Origin: Daphnia pulex
Lineage: Eukaryota > Arthropoda > Branchiopoda > Diplostraca > Daphniidae
NCBI RefSeq assembly: GCF_021134715.1
Contig: NC_060028.1
Coordinates: forward strand, 6,780,501-6,844,500
Direction: 5' to 3'
Length of the DNA: 64,000 nt
Below, piece after piece: positions 45,484-57,270 of this stretch. A model generated the notes under the pieces. That model searched no databases and was not told the origin of the DNA. It saw only the letters and a list, made by a program, of their open reading frames with translations. Position numbers and translations under genes: made by a program. The number at the start of each line of letters is the position of its first letter. The first letter of the stretch is position 1.

Positions 45484-45889
45484 CCCTCCCGAGGTCCCTC
45501 CTACATTTAATCGTTATTTAACGAAGGCCAGAACAAGCTACAGATATCTTGCGTCATCTGTAAAAAAAAATTATTACATTAATGAAAGAAAATGTAATAA
45601 TTAATAAAGCATATCAATCTTTACCTTTTCTACGAGCACACTGTTCATGATGAAAAGACCGTAAAAATGGAATTCACAGTGATGTATGACGACAAATGGC
45701 GAAGGCATTTACCGAGTTTGAGTAAAGAAGAAAACGAATTTTAGTGAAGAAGTATTTCCCCAGAAGTTAAAGAAAATTAAAACGAGTTTTAGTGAAGAAG
45801 TATTTCCGAGATGGCAGAGAGAGGATTGAAAAGGAAGTCTGACCGTGTATGTGATGATGTCACACTGGCGAGAACAGTAAAATGAACAA

Positions 45890-46850
45890 TTGAAGATGAT
45901 ATTGTAACAAGTCATGGAGAGGCCAGCATAAATGTTAGCCCTCCCATACCATCTTAGGGGAACTCAATTCTGAAACCAGCAAGATTGGCATTGGCACTCT
46001 TCCATCCCACTATGGTCTAACACAGTGATATCAAGAGCTACATTTCTTTGGCCTCCTACCCTCCCACGGGCTAACCCAGTTGTGTCAGATAGTTTACATT
46101 GGCCTCCTATTCCACAAGTGGCTAACCCAGTATCATGGCCTATCCCACAACGGGCTAACCCAGCTCTGACAACATCATTGTACTGGCCTCTTCTTCCACA
46201 ACGGGCTAACCCAGCTGTGACAATGGATTGGCCCCCTATTCCACAACGGGCTAACCCACCTGTGACAACAGCTACATTGTATTGTCCACCAATTCCACTG
46301 CAGGCTAACCCAGTTATTTCACCAGCTTTGAATGTTAGCACAGAACTTATGTTAGCAACGAACCTCTGCTGAAAATGATATTGTAACAAGTCATGGATAG
46401 GCCAGCATAAATTTTAGCCCTCCCATACCACCTCAGGGGAACTGAATTCTGAGACCAGCACGTTTTAATGGGCATTCTTCCATCCCACTACGGGCTGACA
46501 CAGTGATATCAAGAGCTACATTTCTTTGGCCACCTACCCTCCCACGGGCTGACCCAGTTGCGTCAGATGGTTCACATTTGCCTCCCATTCCACAAGTGGC
46601 TAACCCAGCATCATGGCCCTCTATCCCACAACAGGCTAACCCAGCTCTAAAAATAACATCATTGCACTGGCCTCCTCTTCAACAACGGGATAACCCAGCT
46701 CTAACAACATCATTGCACTGACTTCCTCTTCAACAACGGGCTTACTCAGCAGTGACAACAGCTGCATTTCACTGCCCTCCAATTTCACTGCCGGCTAACC
46801 AAGCTATTTCACCAGCTTTGAATTTTTACACAGAACTTGATAAATTGGAA
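45890..46850 (+). repeat. Tandemly duplicated Pro-rich repeat (WPPIPQRANPA-type)
   Basis: Two ~480-bp units (about 45893-46371 and 46373-46850) begin with GATATTGTAACAAGTCATGGA and share the same order of motifs. Within each, a 30-60-bp module encodes WPPIPQRANPA-like peptides five to eight times (LPRANPV, IPQVANP, LPQRANPAVT). Both units have stops in the lead-in (PSxGN, PPQGN-stop), so the coding sequence is degraded. A further open stretch, KLENILKNRFTNKLVLLQ to a basic tail KRVPRRKKTSP, follows to 47114. The encoded protein is unknown. Confidence 0.7.
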
Positions 46851-47114
46851 AACATCCTAAAGAACAGATTTACAAACAAGCTTGTTCTGCTTCAAGCGGT
46901 AAGACATCCCTCATCTGTGCTACTTTGGATGAGAGCCTCCCGATGTAGCCGTAAGTGGAGATGGACCAGAGCCGAAGCCACTCCAAATCAGCCGGAAGAG
47001 TCAAGGGTTTTCTTGGTCAAACGAGTACCACGCCGAAAGAAAACTAGTCCCACAATTCTGCAACCTCCGTATTCGATCGACAACGCAGTTTTTAAAAAAA
47101 GTTCGCAAACGTAA

Positions 47115-48349
47115 CGTATAGTTTTTGTTTAATTTTCTTTGCTTTAAAGATTTTTATGATAGAAGTGATATGTCTTTCTATTCAGCCTATAAAAGAAAAA
47201 CTTATTGGTGCAAAATATGTCTGAAAATGACAAAATGTTTCGCTCGTATGGTCACTTAAACGTCATATAAGTATAACATACTTATGTGACGTTTAAGTCT
47301 TAAACGTCACATAAGTATGTTTTTTAGTTTTTCGGGGATGCTTTGTTAAACATTAAAAGTAATTTAAATTTTACGTTGTTGGATGTCAAATTCTTTTGTG
47401 ATGTATAAGACAAAAGTTTCGCAACTAAATGTTTAATGTGATTACACTAAAAAGTGCTCGCAAGGGCTCAAGAAAACAACAAATCAACAAGCATTAAACT
47501 ACACAGCAAAAAAATAAGCAGTCGCAATTCAGTAACATCGAAAACAGCTAATGTTGACCTACTTACCCAAATCTAAAGGGATCATGCTGTCTAAAGTGTA
47601 GTGCTGCAATAGTGTCCCAATAAAAACAGCTTTTATAATTTCTGAATTTTGAATTAAGTATTTAACTTTATTTAAAAATAGCTTTACACATTTACAGGCA
47701 AATTCTTTGGCTGCAAAAAGAATAATCTAATTGATATTGTTAAATAACTTAATGCTATAATTCCCTGCATTACTGTTCTTGTTTCTTGCAGCATGTATCC
47801 GATGGATTGGCTTTTGATGATCATGTCCAGAGTCCACTTTTTGGCTCTGGACATGTTCAGCTTTGTCAGAAAGAAGACAAATTCAATGAAAAAAATCCAC
47901 GTTATCTAGAAGTGGCAGTGACGATGAAGATTTACGTGATGAAGTTAATATGTTGCTCTTGGTTAAATCAGACAGTTAACTAATCCGTTGGATTTGTCAA
48001 AGAAAACATTTGAGGCACTAAAAAACTTTATGCTGCTTTAACAGTTGCTGAAAAACTTCAGAAGCAAGTTGCAATCTGGAACAGGAGCACACGCTCATGC
48101 ACAGTAACATGTTCATTAATAATAAATTGATTTCGTTAATGCGATCATAAATTTCGTTGCAGTGATGCCTGAAGTCGTCGAAAAATTCAACCCGTTACTG
48201 ATACAGTGCATTAACCACCTACATTCCTACATTTAGATAATTCCTCCAATTCAACATCACGTCATTCCCGTTTCCCGTAAAAGAGAAAACATAAGAAATA
48301 AGCGATCAAAATTAAACAAAGATAACTCATGAAAACCCGCGAGCAATGT
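47115..48349. other. Non-coding with hairpin; one exon-like piece
   Basis: CTTAAACGTCATATAAGTAT and its complement form a stem at 47255-47297. A third copy of the arm, TTAAACGTCACATAAGTATG, follows directly (47300-47319). At 47793, after a TTTCTTGCAG acceptor, comes HVSDGLAFDDHVQSP, and in a second frame SGSDDEDLRDEVNMLLLVK. This suggests a broken exon of unknown protein. Confidence 0.45.
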
Positions 48350-48571
48350 CACATTGATGGTCTGCCGCCATCAGCTATCAAAATGTATCCTTCCATCAAA
48401 TCACTACCTCGAAAATATCGCATAATTCACTACGTTGAGGTCTACATCTTCCCAGTTACAAGAATTTCCGAAGGAAGCTCTGTTCCTGTGGATTACTTTC
48501 AATCCGTAATGGAAATGGAAGCAGAGCTCAGCAGATACAATTATGTTGTTATGGTAATCTCAATCGCATGA
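48350..48571 (+). repeat. Coding-like repeat, copy B (pairs with 3056-3290)
   Basis: The frame containing HIDGLPPSAIKMYPS, YRIIHYVEVYIFPVTRIS and VDYFQSVMEMEAELSRY matches the minus-strand copy at 3056-3290. It ends in a TGA at 48569-48571. It is slightly longer and better preserved than copy A. Probably part of a transposon protein. The family is not recognised. Confidence 0.7.
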
Positions 48572-49943
48572 TGGGTTTTGTGCGAAATTTTTTAGGGTCT
48601 CTTGGGGTGGTCTCCCTCATAGCGTCAGTCTACACCTATCGAGGGGGGGGGGTGATCACCCCAACAGACCCTAAAGGCAATGAGGAGAAAATTTTGTTTT
48701 CGCGAGCGCTAGGTGGCTAATAGGATGAAGCCTGGCATGGCAAAAAAACGAAGAAATTTTTTGAATTTTTTTCCAAAATTTCAATCTTTTATATCTCGGC
48801 TTCTAAGCCGGGTATTAAAAAATATTAAAATCATTTGAAGAGACGGGCTATCCCATCATTTTAAACCAATTAGATTTTTTGTAGGTGCAGCAGTTAACGA
48901 GAAAATTGCTGCACAAAAACCAAGAAAAAGTCAAAATTTCGGCTACCCCCTCTCATTTTTTTTTTCAAATATCTCCTAAACTAAAAAAAGCTAGGCAATT
49001 GCGATTTTCACCAATCGACTAAGCGGAAAATTTCGCAAAAAAGCCATATATTTTTAAATTTTTAGGACCCTGAGCGATGATTTCCGCAAAATTAAAAACC
49101 CCCAAAACGATCTCTTTGAGTCGTAGACGGCTTGTTAAAACATGGATCTAAGACTGTGGAAATGAGAACGTCGTCATTTTACGTCATTTAAGTAAGACAT
49201 TAAGTTTCGATGTAATTTATGTTCTCATCCGATCATATATCATGTATGCTAGTAGAAAATCCGCAGCACAGTTTTCCCTCATTTCCGTTGTGTGACGGGC
49301 GAGTTCTTCTCCATGCAAATAACCTTTTATACCTAATAAAAATTACATCAATGCTAATTTACGAGATGATCAAACTGAAAATTTACTGATGACGCAGTGA
49401 CGTTAGTCTCAGATGACATCATTAGTTGTCAAAACTTGAAATGGCTCCAAGATTTCGACTATCATTTTTAGCTCCACTATTTGGGAGACCGAATGTAAAT
49501 TTAGCAGACGAATTTTTAGGTCTTTCAAAGCTTTATGGTAACTAACGGTAAACTAACTGCTCAATTTTGAGACACCGAGTTAGCATTCCAATGTGGATGA
49601 CCAACGGGTGTTGGTATCCCCTATCAGTCGGAGCAGCTTCAAATTTTTTGCTATTTTGAAGGTTTTTTTTAAAGCATCACATGCCTTTGCACTTCTATTG
49701 AAATAGGAAACAATGGCTTTGATCATATTTATCAGTTCTCGAAGAAAATCATTTTTGAACCCATCTTTAATTGATAACTAAGTTCAAGTGTGTGTGAAGC
49801 AGCCAAACCAACAAAATTTGACGAGATTTGCTGTGAGTATCATTTCTTCGGCATTCTCTGTACGAAAATACACCTCGTTTTGCTTAAGCCATCATGCTTT
49901 TCTAGAAAATTTCTGATAACTCAAAGTGGCCAACAGCAGTGGC
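48572..49943. other. Non-coding; short inverted repeat and TE-like sequence
   Basis: TTTAGGGTCTCTTGGGGTG (48590) and CACCCCAACAGACCCTAAA (48656-48674) form an 85-bp foldback. The following 500 bases, with runs of AAAATTT and ATATCTCGG/ATATCTCCT phrases, look like a non-coding repeat. Nothing codes. Confidence 0.45.
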
Positions 49944-51214
49944 TGTTAAGTTTCATGACATCTAGGGTCATTCATGCAAACCAACCTCTCTTTCATCTAC
50001 TCACCAAGATCGTCTCTTTGTCATTCAATAACGTTTCAACGTCGTTTATCCTGTCTCATCTTGTATACTTGTTCTTGTTCTCTGGTCCTCAACAAATACA
50101 GTCATCTCAGGTATTGTCTGGCTGTTAAGCTTTGTCTATTTGAATTGAATCTTAACCGGTTACGGGCCCAGGTTACGTTCCGACATGTCTGGGAGGTATA
50201 GATTGAGCCATGTAGAACAATTCAATTGCACTAATTTTTCTAGATTGAGCCATGTAGAACAATTCAATTGCACTAATTTTTAATTGTGGAAATATAATTG
50301 CTGACTAATTCTTGAACAACATGATTAACCTGAAATCGTTGAGGCAACTACACTGAAATGAATAATGTTCATCATTATCAGATCGTACTAATCGCAATAC
50401 TACACTGAAATGAATCATGTCAATCATTATCAGATCGTACTAATCGCAATACTACACTGAAAAATGAACTAAACTCTATCCCAACTACACTGAAAATGAA
50501 TCATGTTCAATCATTGTCAGATCGTGCCAATCATAATTTTATCATCTCAGGGGAAGATCTAAGGAACCAGACCCTCACATGGTTTCCGGAAGCATCATAA
50601 ATTTTAAAGAGATTAAAAAATGGAAGAAACAAGACACTGACGCCAGAGTTATCCTTATTCCTAAAGAGTAACAGGCGTTTGTCAACTGCAAAAACTGCTT
50701 ATGCCATTTGGACTGAACTTGCACCAAAATATATTTACAATATGCCTCAGCAAACGAGAGAAACAAGTCTAAAAATGTCAAAAGGCGTCTCGAGTGAATT
50801 TCGCTAAAGCAGTCAATTTCGTCAATTTATACGACAGCGAAGACGGCAATGGTGTGGCACTCAGTGCCAGCTCAGACTCAATGTACTAAACATTAACTAA
50901 CCGATACTCTTCACGAAACTTCTATACCGATGAACCGATCTCTCAATTCAACTTTTCGTCTTTTTTTTATAGCTTGGTTTGAGGGGATGTGTTAAGTTTC
51001 ATGACATCTAGGGTCATTCATGCAAACCAACCTCTCTTTCATCTACTCACCAAGATCGTCTCTTTGTCGTTCTATAACGTTTCAACGTCGTCTATCCTCT
51101 CTCTCTGTCTTATCTCATCTTGTATACTGGTTCTTGTTCTCTGGTCCTCAACAAATAAAGTCATCTCAGGTATTGTCTGGCTGTTAAGCTTTGTCTATTT
51201 GAATTGAATCTTAA
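49944..51214 (+). mobile_element. Short LTR retroelement (Copia-like LTRs), non-autonomous
   Basis: Direct repeats at 49944-50155 and 50990-51214 both start TGTTAAGTTTCATGACATC and end TTGAATTGAATCTTAA. A purine tract (TTTGAGGGGATG) abuts the second, as a polypurine tract should. AGTGGC lies immediately before the first LTR and just after the second, consistent with a target duplication. The interior (about 830 bp) has a 41-bp tandem duplication (50199-50281), three to four copies of a ~57-bp TACACTGAAATGAATCATGT-type unit (50347-50535), and a Copia-gag-like piece (TAKTAYAIWTELAPKYI, about 50685-50735). There is no pol. The LTRs differ by one short CT-rich expansion and a few bases. Confidence 0.82.
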
Positions 51215-51439
51215 AAGTGGCATCTTTAAAAACCATATTTTTAAGTTTCAGATTACCAAAACTAAATAAATTATAAGATTGGATAAAACAAATATACAGC
51301 AACTTTTGCTAATGACTGGATAGTATCTACCGAAATTACAGGATCAAAATTTATAATCTTTTTCAATAAAGTGGGCAAAAACTGCCTCATAGTTTTCTGT
51401 TGCTTTTGATGTTTAAGTATCTAAGATTAACGGAAGAGA

Positions 51440-52138
51440 CATTTTCTAAATCGTTAATGTCTCCGTTAGCCATAGCTCCATTTCCAATGCCATACTTACC
51501 AGAACCAAAGATTCACTAAGGGCAGTACGAAGCTCGTAATCGGGATGCAAGGCACTTATAAATGCCTTAAGTAAAGACTTGAACATGGATAGGACAGATA
51601 ACTTTTGAAACATACTAGTGTACTTGTGTACAGGCCATAAAGTTTTTTTTTTTCACTTTCAGTCAATTCCGTTACTATACTAGCACGCCTTGGGAGGAGG
51701 GTGCAAAGGGTTATCTTCACGAGCTTTTTGTTTGCAACCAGGGTTAACTCCGTTTTTTTTACTTCAGATGCCGTATAATATTAAATGTGGAACCACCTGA
51801 ACGATCCTGCACTAAACACAAACCCTACCATAATCGAATAGAAAATTGCATATCGCCTTTTTGTCGTTAAGTGGGTCTCCTATTTCAATAATCTTGCAAT
51901 AAAGCCAAAATTTACTTTTGGACGACTCAGAAGCAGGTTCAACTATCTGAAGGAAACGACGCATGAAATCACATCTTATTGTGTTCTTTAATCATAGGGG
52001 AATATGGGCATAACGACTTACCTCGATTTGTAATTCATCTGCTATGTCTTGCAAGTCATTCTGACCATGACCAAATTAAATTGGACAACATCGTTTTCAT
52101 CTGCATCACCACCAATATTTCGAGATGTTGATGCCATA
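51440..52138 (-). pseudogene. hAT transposase remnant (BED finger and core fragment)
   Basis: On the minus strand ATG 52138 begins MASTSRNIGGDADENDVVQ. After a frameshift it gives NDLQDIADELQIE and then a 64-bp GT-AG intron (52021-51958). The next exon reads VEPASESSKSKFWLYCKIIE, KKAICNF and, after a frame change, GGSTFNIIRHLK. This is the BED-type zinc finger arrangement of hAT transposases, with the second Cys lost. Further on, ALHPDYELRTALSESLVL resembles the conserved transposase stretch that follows the finger. Multiple frameshifts show it is dead. Confidence 0.65.
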
Positions 52139-52149
52139 TTTTAAACTTT

Positions 52150-53230
52150 GAACAATTAATTGCACAAAGCAACAAATAACAATCAATACGTCAAAAACGA
52201 AGGTGTGATTCCCCCAAACGTAATTAACTGGAATTATTGTGTAAACAAGTATTTATTTTATAAAGCGCGCGTTTGATTATGTTTTATAAATAAATAGAGA
52301 TATGTCAGTTGAAAAATAGAAAATCATGTACCAGCAGATTGCGTTTTGGGGTTATAGCTGTATCTCTCTCATCATCTATACACAAGAAAACTAAAATTAA
52401 TGTATCAAATTTTATGAAAAACCACGGAATTTTTATTATTTTCATTTTATTCCCTTAAAAAAATTTAATAATGAGCAGATAACAATAAACAAGATTATAT
52501 TTAAAATAACTTGTTTGCATTTTAAATTTTGGCAGCTAGAATTGTCTGTTTCTGAAGAATTATTACTTTGGAAACCCTGATATCTCTTATTTTTAAACGT
52601 TAATAAAATTTAAATTTTTTTCTTTTTCTTTTTGCTTCAATTCCTGACCTTAGATTGAGCGTTAAATATAATGATTTTATTCAATTTGTTTTTATTACCC
52701 GATAGTCTACGAGTCACCCGACAACACTAGTTTTAGCCCGAAGCCTTTTCTTTATCCGGTTTGAATGGGCTAACGGCGTAGGGAGTCTCACCAACACTGG
52801 ACGGAGAATATTTCCGTCCTTCACGAAAGCGTATGGGAGAACCTTCCTTCTGGCCCACAGTCAAAATTAGTTAAGCACATGAATTAAACTCGTCTTTGAG
52901 AAATCTTCTCAATCCAGATTTCCTTGCTAACAATACAATTCCACGTTGGGAAAAAAGTCATTGAACCATTATATTAAAGAGTTCCTTAATATCAGACTTT
53001 CGTAAAATGTGGTTACCATTTCCTCTTTGAAAGTTAACTTAAAGTCCACAAATGAGATTTGTTTGACTAAATGATTCAGTAAAAGTTAATTCCGGATTGA
53101 ATTTAGTTCTGGCACAAAGAATCAAGGCCCTAAAATGATAATGTATAAAAATATGATAATGTATGAAATATGATATGATATTATATGATAATGCATAAAA
53201 TGATAAAGCCGGCAAATAACCTACACTAGC
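52150..53230. other. No gene seen; AT-rich with TGATAATGTATAAAA satellite
   Basis: A degenerate array of ATGATAATGTATAAAA-like units spans about 53130-53210. The rest carries no recognisable feature. Confidence 0.5.
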
Positions 53231-53239
53231 TAATCTGCA

Positions 53240-54210
53240 CTTTTACCCGGTGGCATCCTGCTACCAGCTACAGCCGGTCATCCAACCTCAGTCTTCACCT
53301 GCAACACGACGTCCGTTATTCCTGCTGGTCCATTCAGGTCGACCTATGCTGTTTATCCGGCTCATGTAACCACCGGCCCAACACCTTAAGCTACAGCTGG
53401 TTATTACCACTCAGCTCGTCCTAACGCTCACCCGGCGTCTATCTTTGGTGGGAGTGGTGGCCCGATCTGTCTTGGTCCTGCTGCCTCTATGCCTGGCGTC
53501 AGATTTGCCATGGACCCTTATAAGCGATCAAACGATTTCTTCCCGACTTTTTAACCCACTCCAGCGTCTGTCAATGACCAATCAAACACCTTCGTTGGGA
53601 ACGGAATGAACTTTCAAGGGCACAACCAGCAACACACGTCAACACCTGCTGTATGTGCCTCGAACTTCAGACGGTTGGATTACCGATGCTTCTTAGTCTA
53701 TCCCGTGGAGTTACCCATCTGCATGACTGGCATTAAAATTGCCAGGTATGATGGAGATCCAAAAAATTGGTCTTATTTCCAACAAAATTTCAAGAGCTTG
53801 GTGCATAATGTAGTCCAATACGACGCGCAACTTATTGTCTTTCTCAAAGATAACTTGACTGAAAGGGTCCGAAAAAGCATGGCAAACTCTCTTTGGATCG
53901 CAGTACAATACCGTTAGAAAGTATAGTACCAGTATAGTACAGCGTGAGAGAGGCTCCAAAGAATATACGGAAACCCGCATTTAGTCTTCTGAGCTACCGT
54001 TCAGAGCCTTATGCAGCTTGCCGACCCCAAGGATGGGGATTTTGAATCACTCTGTGTGTATTCAGTGGAAATTCAAGCCGCCCTTGCTGACCTTTCAAAT
54101 GGCGGACAATCCATGAACTGTTGGCACCAGGATTGCTCTGTCAAGTCACATTCTAAGCTGCCACCCGATCTGACAGAAAAATGGGGAGAAATTATGTGCC
54201 ATTATTAACC
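53240..54210 (+). pseudogene. BEL/Pao retrotransposon gag remnant
   Basis: A Pro/Ser/Thr-rich lead-in (53240-53600, several stops) precedes an open stretch with ICMTGIKIARYDGDPKNW then SYFQQNFKSLVHNVVQYDAQ. This is the conserved beginning of the BEL/Pao gag-pol polyprotein domain (DUF1759: a beta-start, FxGDPxxWxxFxxxF, then helices). Downstream (54060-54190), VEIQAALADLSNGG and HSKLPPDLTEKWGE match the end of that domain. Stops and frameshifts separate the parts. Protease, RT and LTRs were not found. Confidence 0.7.
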
Positions 54211-54327
54211 AAAGTCAGCCACCCTGATTGACTTTGACCAGTGGCTCGTCTCGAGAGTAATAACATCCTTTCGAGATGTTATGACTCGTTAGAAGCCTCT
54301 TCTTCTTCTTCATCGTGAGCGCCACAG

Positions 54328-55014
54328 TTGCTGGCAAGAAAATTTTGCTCAATTTTTTCTTCAATTCCAATTCTTATGAATCCAGGGAATCTCTATTGCT
54401 TAGGGAGAAAAACACAAAAAATTAAATTTTCAATAATACCCGGTGCTTTGCTGGATGATGTACTCGGAAATGAGGATATAAAGTGCTCCAGTTTTTCCCA
54501 TTTGCTTGTGTCTTTGTGTTCTCGTTTTGATAACGGAAGTGCATCCATCCACTACTCATCCGCTGGAGGATGTCGTTTGATTTTTCTCTGTTGCGTGTGT
54601 ATGTTGCCAGACGGGCCAACGCGGAAAAAATCCTCCGATTGTTCCGATGACATTTTGAATAGTTCGGCTCCTAAATTTGAAATAAAAAAAGGGGAGAAGG
54701 TCACATCGGAGAACGATATGCAGATGAGACCCGTTGTATTTCTTTTATTTCTCTGTCTACGAAGAAAAATGTGCGGCATCATTCGAATTCCCTGCGCACA
54801 ATCGATCGATGCCGATCCCGGCCACCATTTGTTAGAAAAAAATGAAACGCCAGCACGAATGTCTTTGAGCGATTGCCATCAGAGGCGCGATGCAAATTAC
54901 GATTCTTTTTCCCATTTTTGGGGAAAAGAAATCACCTCGACGTACCATTTATTTTGTTTATGTATCTTCTTGCTTCTGAGACATATCTTCCTCTATTTAC
55001 AAACAATTAAATAA
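54328..55014 (+). CDS. Open frame of 228 codons, probably non-coding
   Basis: The longest uninterrupted frame of this part begins MLARKFCSIFSSIPIL. The translation is rich in Cys, Ser and Leu, has no recognisable motif, and overlaps open minus-strand frames. It has no splice or promoter evidence. I list it because of its length. It may be chance or a decayed transposon frame. Confidence 0.15.
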   Translation: MLARKFCSIFSSIPILMNPGNLYCLGRKTQKIKFSIIPGALLDDVLGNEDIKCSSFSHLLVSLCSRFDNGSASIHYSSAGGCRLIFLCCVCMLPDGPTRKKSSDCSDDILNSSAPKFEIKKGEKVTSENDMQMRPVVFLLFLCLRRKMCGIIRIPCAQSIDADPGHHLLEKNETPARMSLSDCHQRRDANYDSFSHFWGKEITSTYHLFCLCIFLLLRHIFLYLQTIK

Positions 55015-55206
55015 CAAATTTGTTCTGTTTTGTTTTTGTAGTAGAGAATACAATTCTAGTTGACAGGCCCCTACGAATGGTTGGTGGGAAGGAAAAAGAA
55101 TTTCCGAAATATATAGGTTATCATCAATTAATCTAATCTATGTTTATTGTTAACGTGTTTTTATTTTGTTTTTATTTTTTGTGAAAACACCCATTTATAG
55201 CTATTT

Positions 55207-55370
55207 AGGGCTTCAACTGCTACGAAATTGGCCACCACACACGGGTTAAGCCAAAAAGTTGAGTTGTGAAAATGCGATGCCATAATTGCAACGACCAAGG
55301 ACATAAACACGCTAATTGCTCACATTATCTTAACTGGATGATCGAAGAAAATACCAAAAAACTGAAATAG
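55207..55370 (+). pseudogene. Retroelement gag tail with two CCHC zinc knuckles
   Basis: In one frame, GFNCYEIGHHTRVKPK (first knuckle with Cys1 and the last Cys changed) is followed, after one TGA, by MRCHNCNDQGHKHANC. The second is a perfect Cys-X2-Cys-X4-His-X4-Cys knuckle, ending SHYLNWMIEENTKK-stop at 55370. Paired knuckles of this type occur at the end of retroelement gag proteins. It is a fragment. The parent element is not identified. Confidence 0.6.
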
Positions 55371-57066
55371 AAAAATTGTACTGTCTTAGTAATTTCAAAA
55401 TTGTAACTTTTTTCCCAACTTAAAAAATAAGGCGTAATAAAAAAAATAATCTGGCCAGATAGAACTAATAAATCTGATCCAGAAATGAACTATGTTTTTT
55501 AAAATTTATTTTTAATTTCATCACATTGTCTTAAATTTACTCCTTATTAAGTGAGGTTCACACCACTCTCAAATCCTAAATTTATTACTCATTAAGTGAG
55601 GTTTTTTATTTCTGGTTTAGTTGACCCTGCTATTTGCCTCGCCGTTTCTCGTAGAATGGGAGAAGGAGAATTTCTGTTGTCCAAGATTAACAATCACATT
55701 ATTTGTTTCTTAGATGAACGTTACCCAGATGATATCGTACAGCACGTTTTTTTTCGTAGTATGTTTTTTTTAAATTGATTAACCCTTTCCTATTTTCATG
55801 TCTTCTTCGTCATCCTCGACCTAGGACTTCCAGCTTGCTACCTTTTCCTCCTATACTATAAACGGGCTCTCCCCCAACTTCTGTCCTCCATAACCTATCT
55901 GACATAACCGTGGCCTCTGAACTAAATTCTACTAGTGCACGTTTAAATCATTAAAGAAATATTCCGATTATTGGTAACTGCGTACGTCTATCGATATTCG
56001 GTATACTATTACTCCTAAAAGTACTGTTTTTTTCTTCTTACCTTCCCATAGTCCTTTTTCTACAAGTGCTCGGCGTAAATTTTCTTCATCTCTGTTTTCA
56101 TCTTCTTCAAATAATAATCGCCTTCTGAGTACCCCAAATTCTCTCGTCATTCTCTCATGAGCACTCACTCACTCTTCTCGTTGCTAGCTCCTGTCTTGCA
56201 ATCGCCTCTTCTACAGCCACGCCTTGAATTTTCTTGAACAGGATTAAAAGTATAACCTGTTGCAATGTAAATTGGCGGAAATTATACTGGTGTGCTCATC
56301 CGGTCCTTTTCTTTTCCTCTTATTTTATTCCTGAAATTTTTCAAAAACGGACAATATAAATTAATGCGTTAACTTAACGTAAAAAAAGAAAGCTCCGTTA
56401 ACTTAACGGATAACGCTAACGTTTCAAAAATCAACTAAACTAACATCACGTGTCTCAAGTGACTCCACTCTCCCCTTAAATTGTATTCATTCATGACCCC
56501 AGATGTCGCTATGTATTGTGTTTTTTTTAAAGCCGCTAGAGGGCTGAGCTGACGGCAGGGAGGCCCCCCAAGCAAAGTGAAGTTTTCTATTTCTTTTGGC
56601 TACGCTAATTTGAGAGGGCTGTTTAGAGGAAGGATTGATAATCTGACTAACCCTCCTGATATTTAAGAATGGAAATATGCATTTTGTTAACTTGCTTTCC
56701 ATATCATATTTTTTTAAATTCTTCCCTCATCTCTTTCTGTGGTTTCATCGAACAAAATTTTATTTGTGATTGCATTATAATATAAAAAATTTGAACTTCT
56801 TAATGCTTTTATGTTCTTAATGCAACCATCTTTATTGAGAACATCTTGAAAAATTAAATAATTAATCCCTCCATCCACATAAAAAATAGGACTTTAAATT
56901 TGCAGCTTGGATTTCGGAACCTTTACAGATAACCTCTACTTTCCCGAAAGACTGGAAATAGGAAGAACGAGATCTTACTGGTGATTCTGATCAGTTATCT
57001 AAAAGATATACGCCTGGACGAAGCTTTTTGAAAATTTGATTTTTCTTCTCATTTGCCCACAATTAA
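55371..57066. other. No gene seen
   Basis: A direct repeat TCATTAAGTGAGGTT / TTATTAAGTGAGGTT occurs at about 55545 and 55588. The sequence is otherwise AT-rich with short overlapping frames (up to 70 codons) that show no family resemblance. Confidence 0.45.
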
Positions 57067-57270
57067 CTAATTGGGGTCAGCAGTCTTCCACAACAATTGG
57101 AGATTTGCATGGTAACTCTTTGTTTTGAAATATATGAAGTCATCTTTCCAAAGTGGTTTTGCTTTTTCGACACTTTTCATCTTAAATACCTTACAATATC
57201 GGTCAATGACTTGTTGCAATCCTTTGTCTGATCGCGAGATCGTGTATAATCCGACTATGCCACTCTCCAC
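57067..57270 (-). pseudogene. Open fragment of unknown protein
   Basis: A 67-codon minus frame (MESGIVGLYTISRSDKGLQQ) with hydrophilic, helix-like composition. It lies about 1 kb downstream of the FEM1-like pieces on the same strand and could be part of the same decayed gene. No motif settles this. Confidence 0.25.

Noticed and set aside
45344..45604. 86-codon ORF of a possible gene
   Set aside because: It lies over the end of the inverted copy of the dispersed repeat, and the corresponding frame in the other two copies is not kept.
54328..55014. 228-codon frame as a confident gene
   Set aside because: No family motif, odd composition and overlapping opposite frames; retained only as a very low confidence entry.
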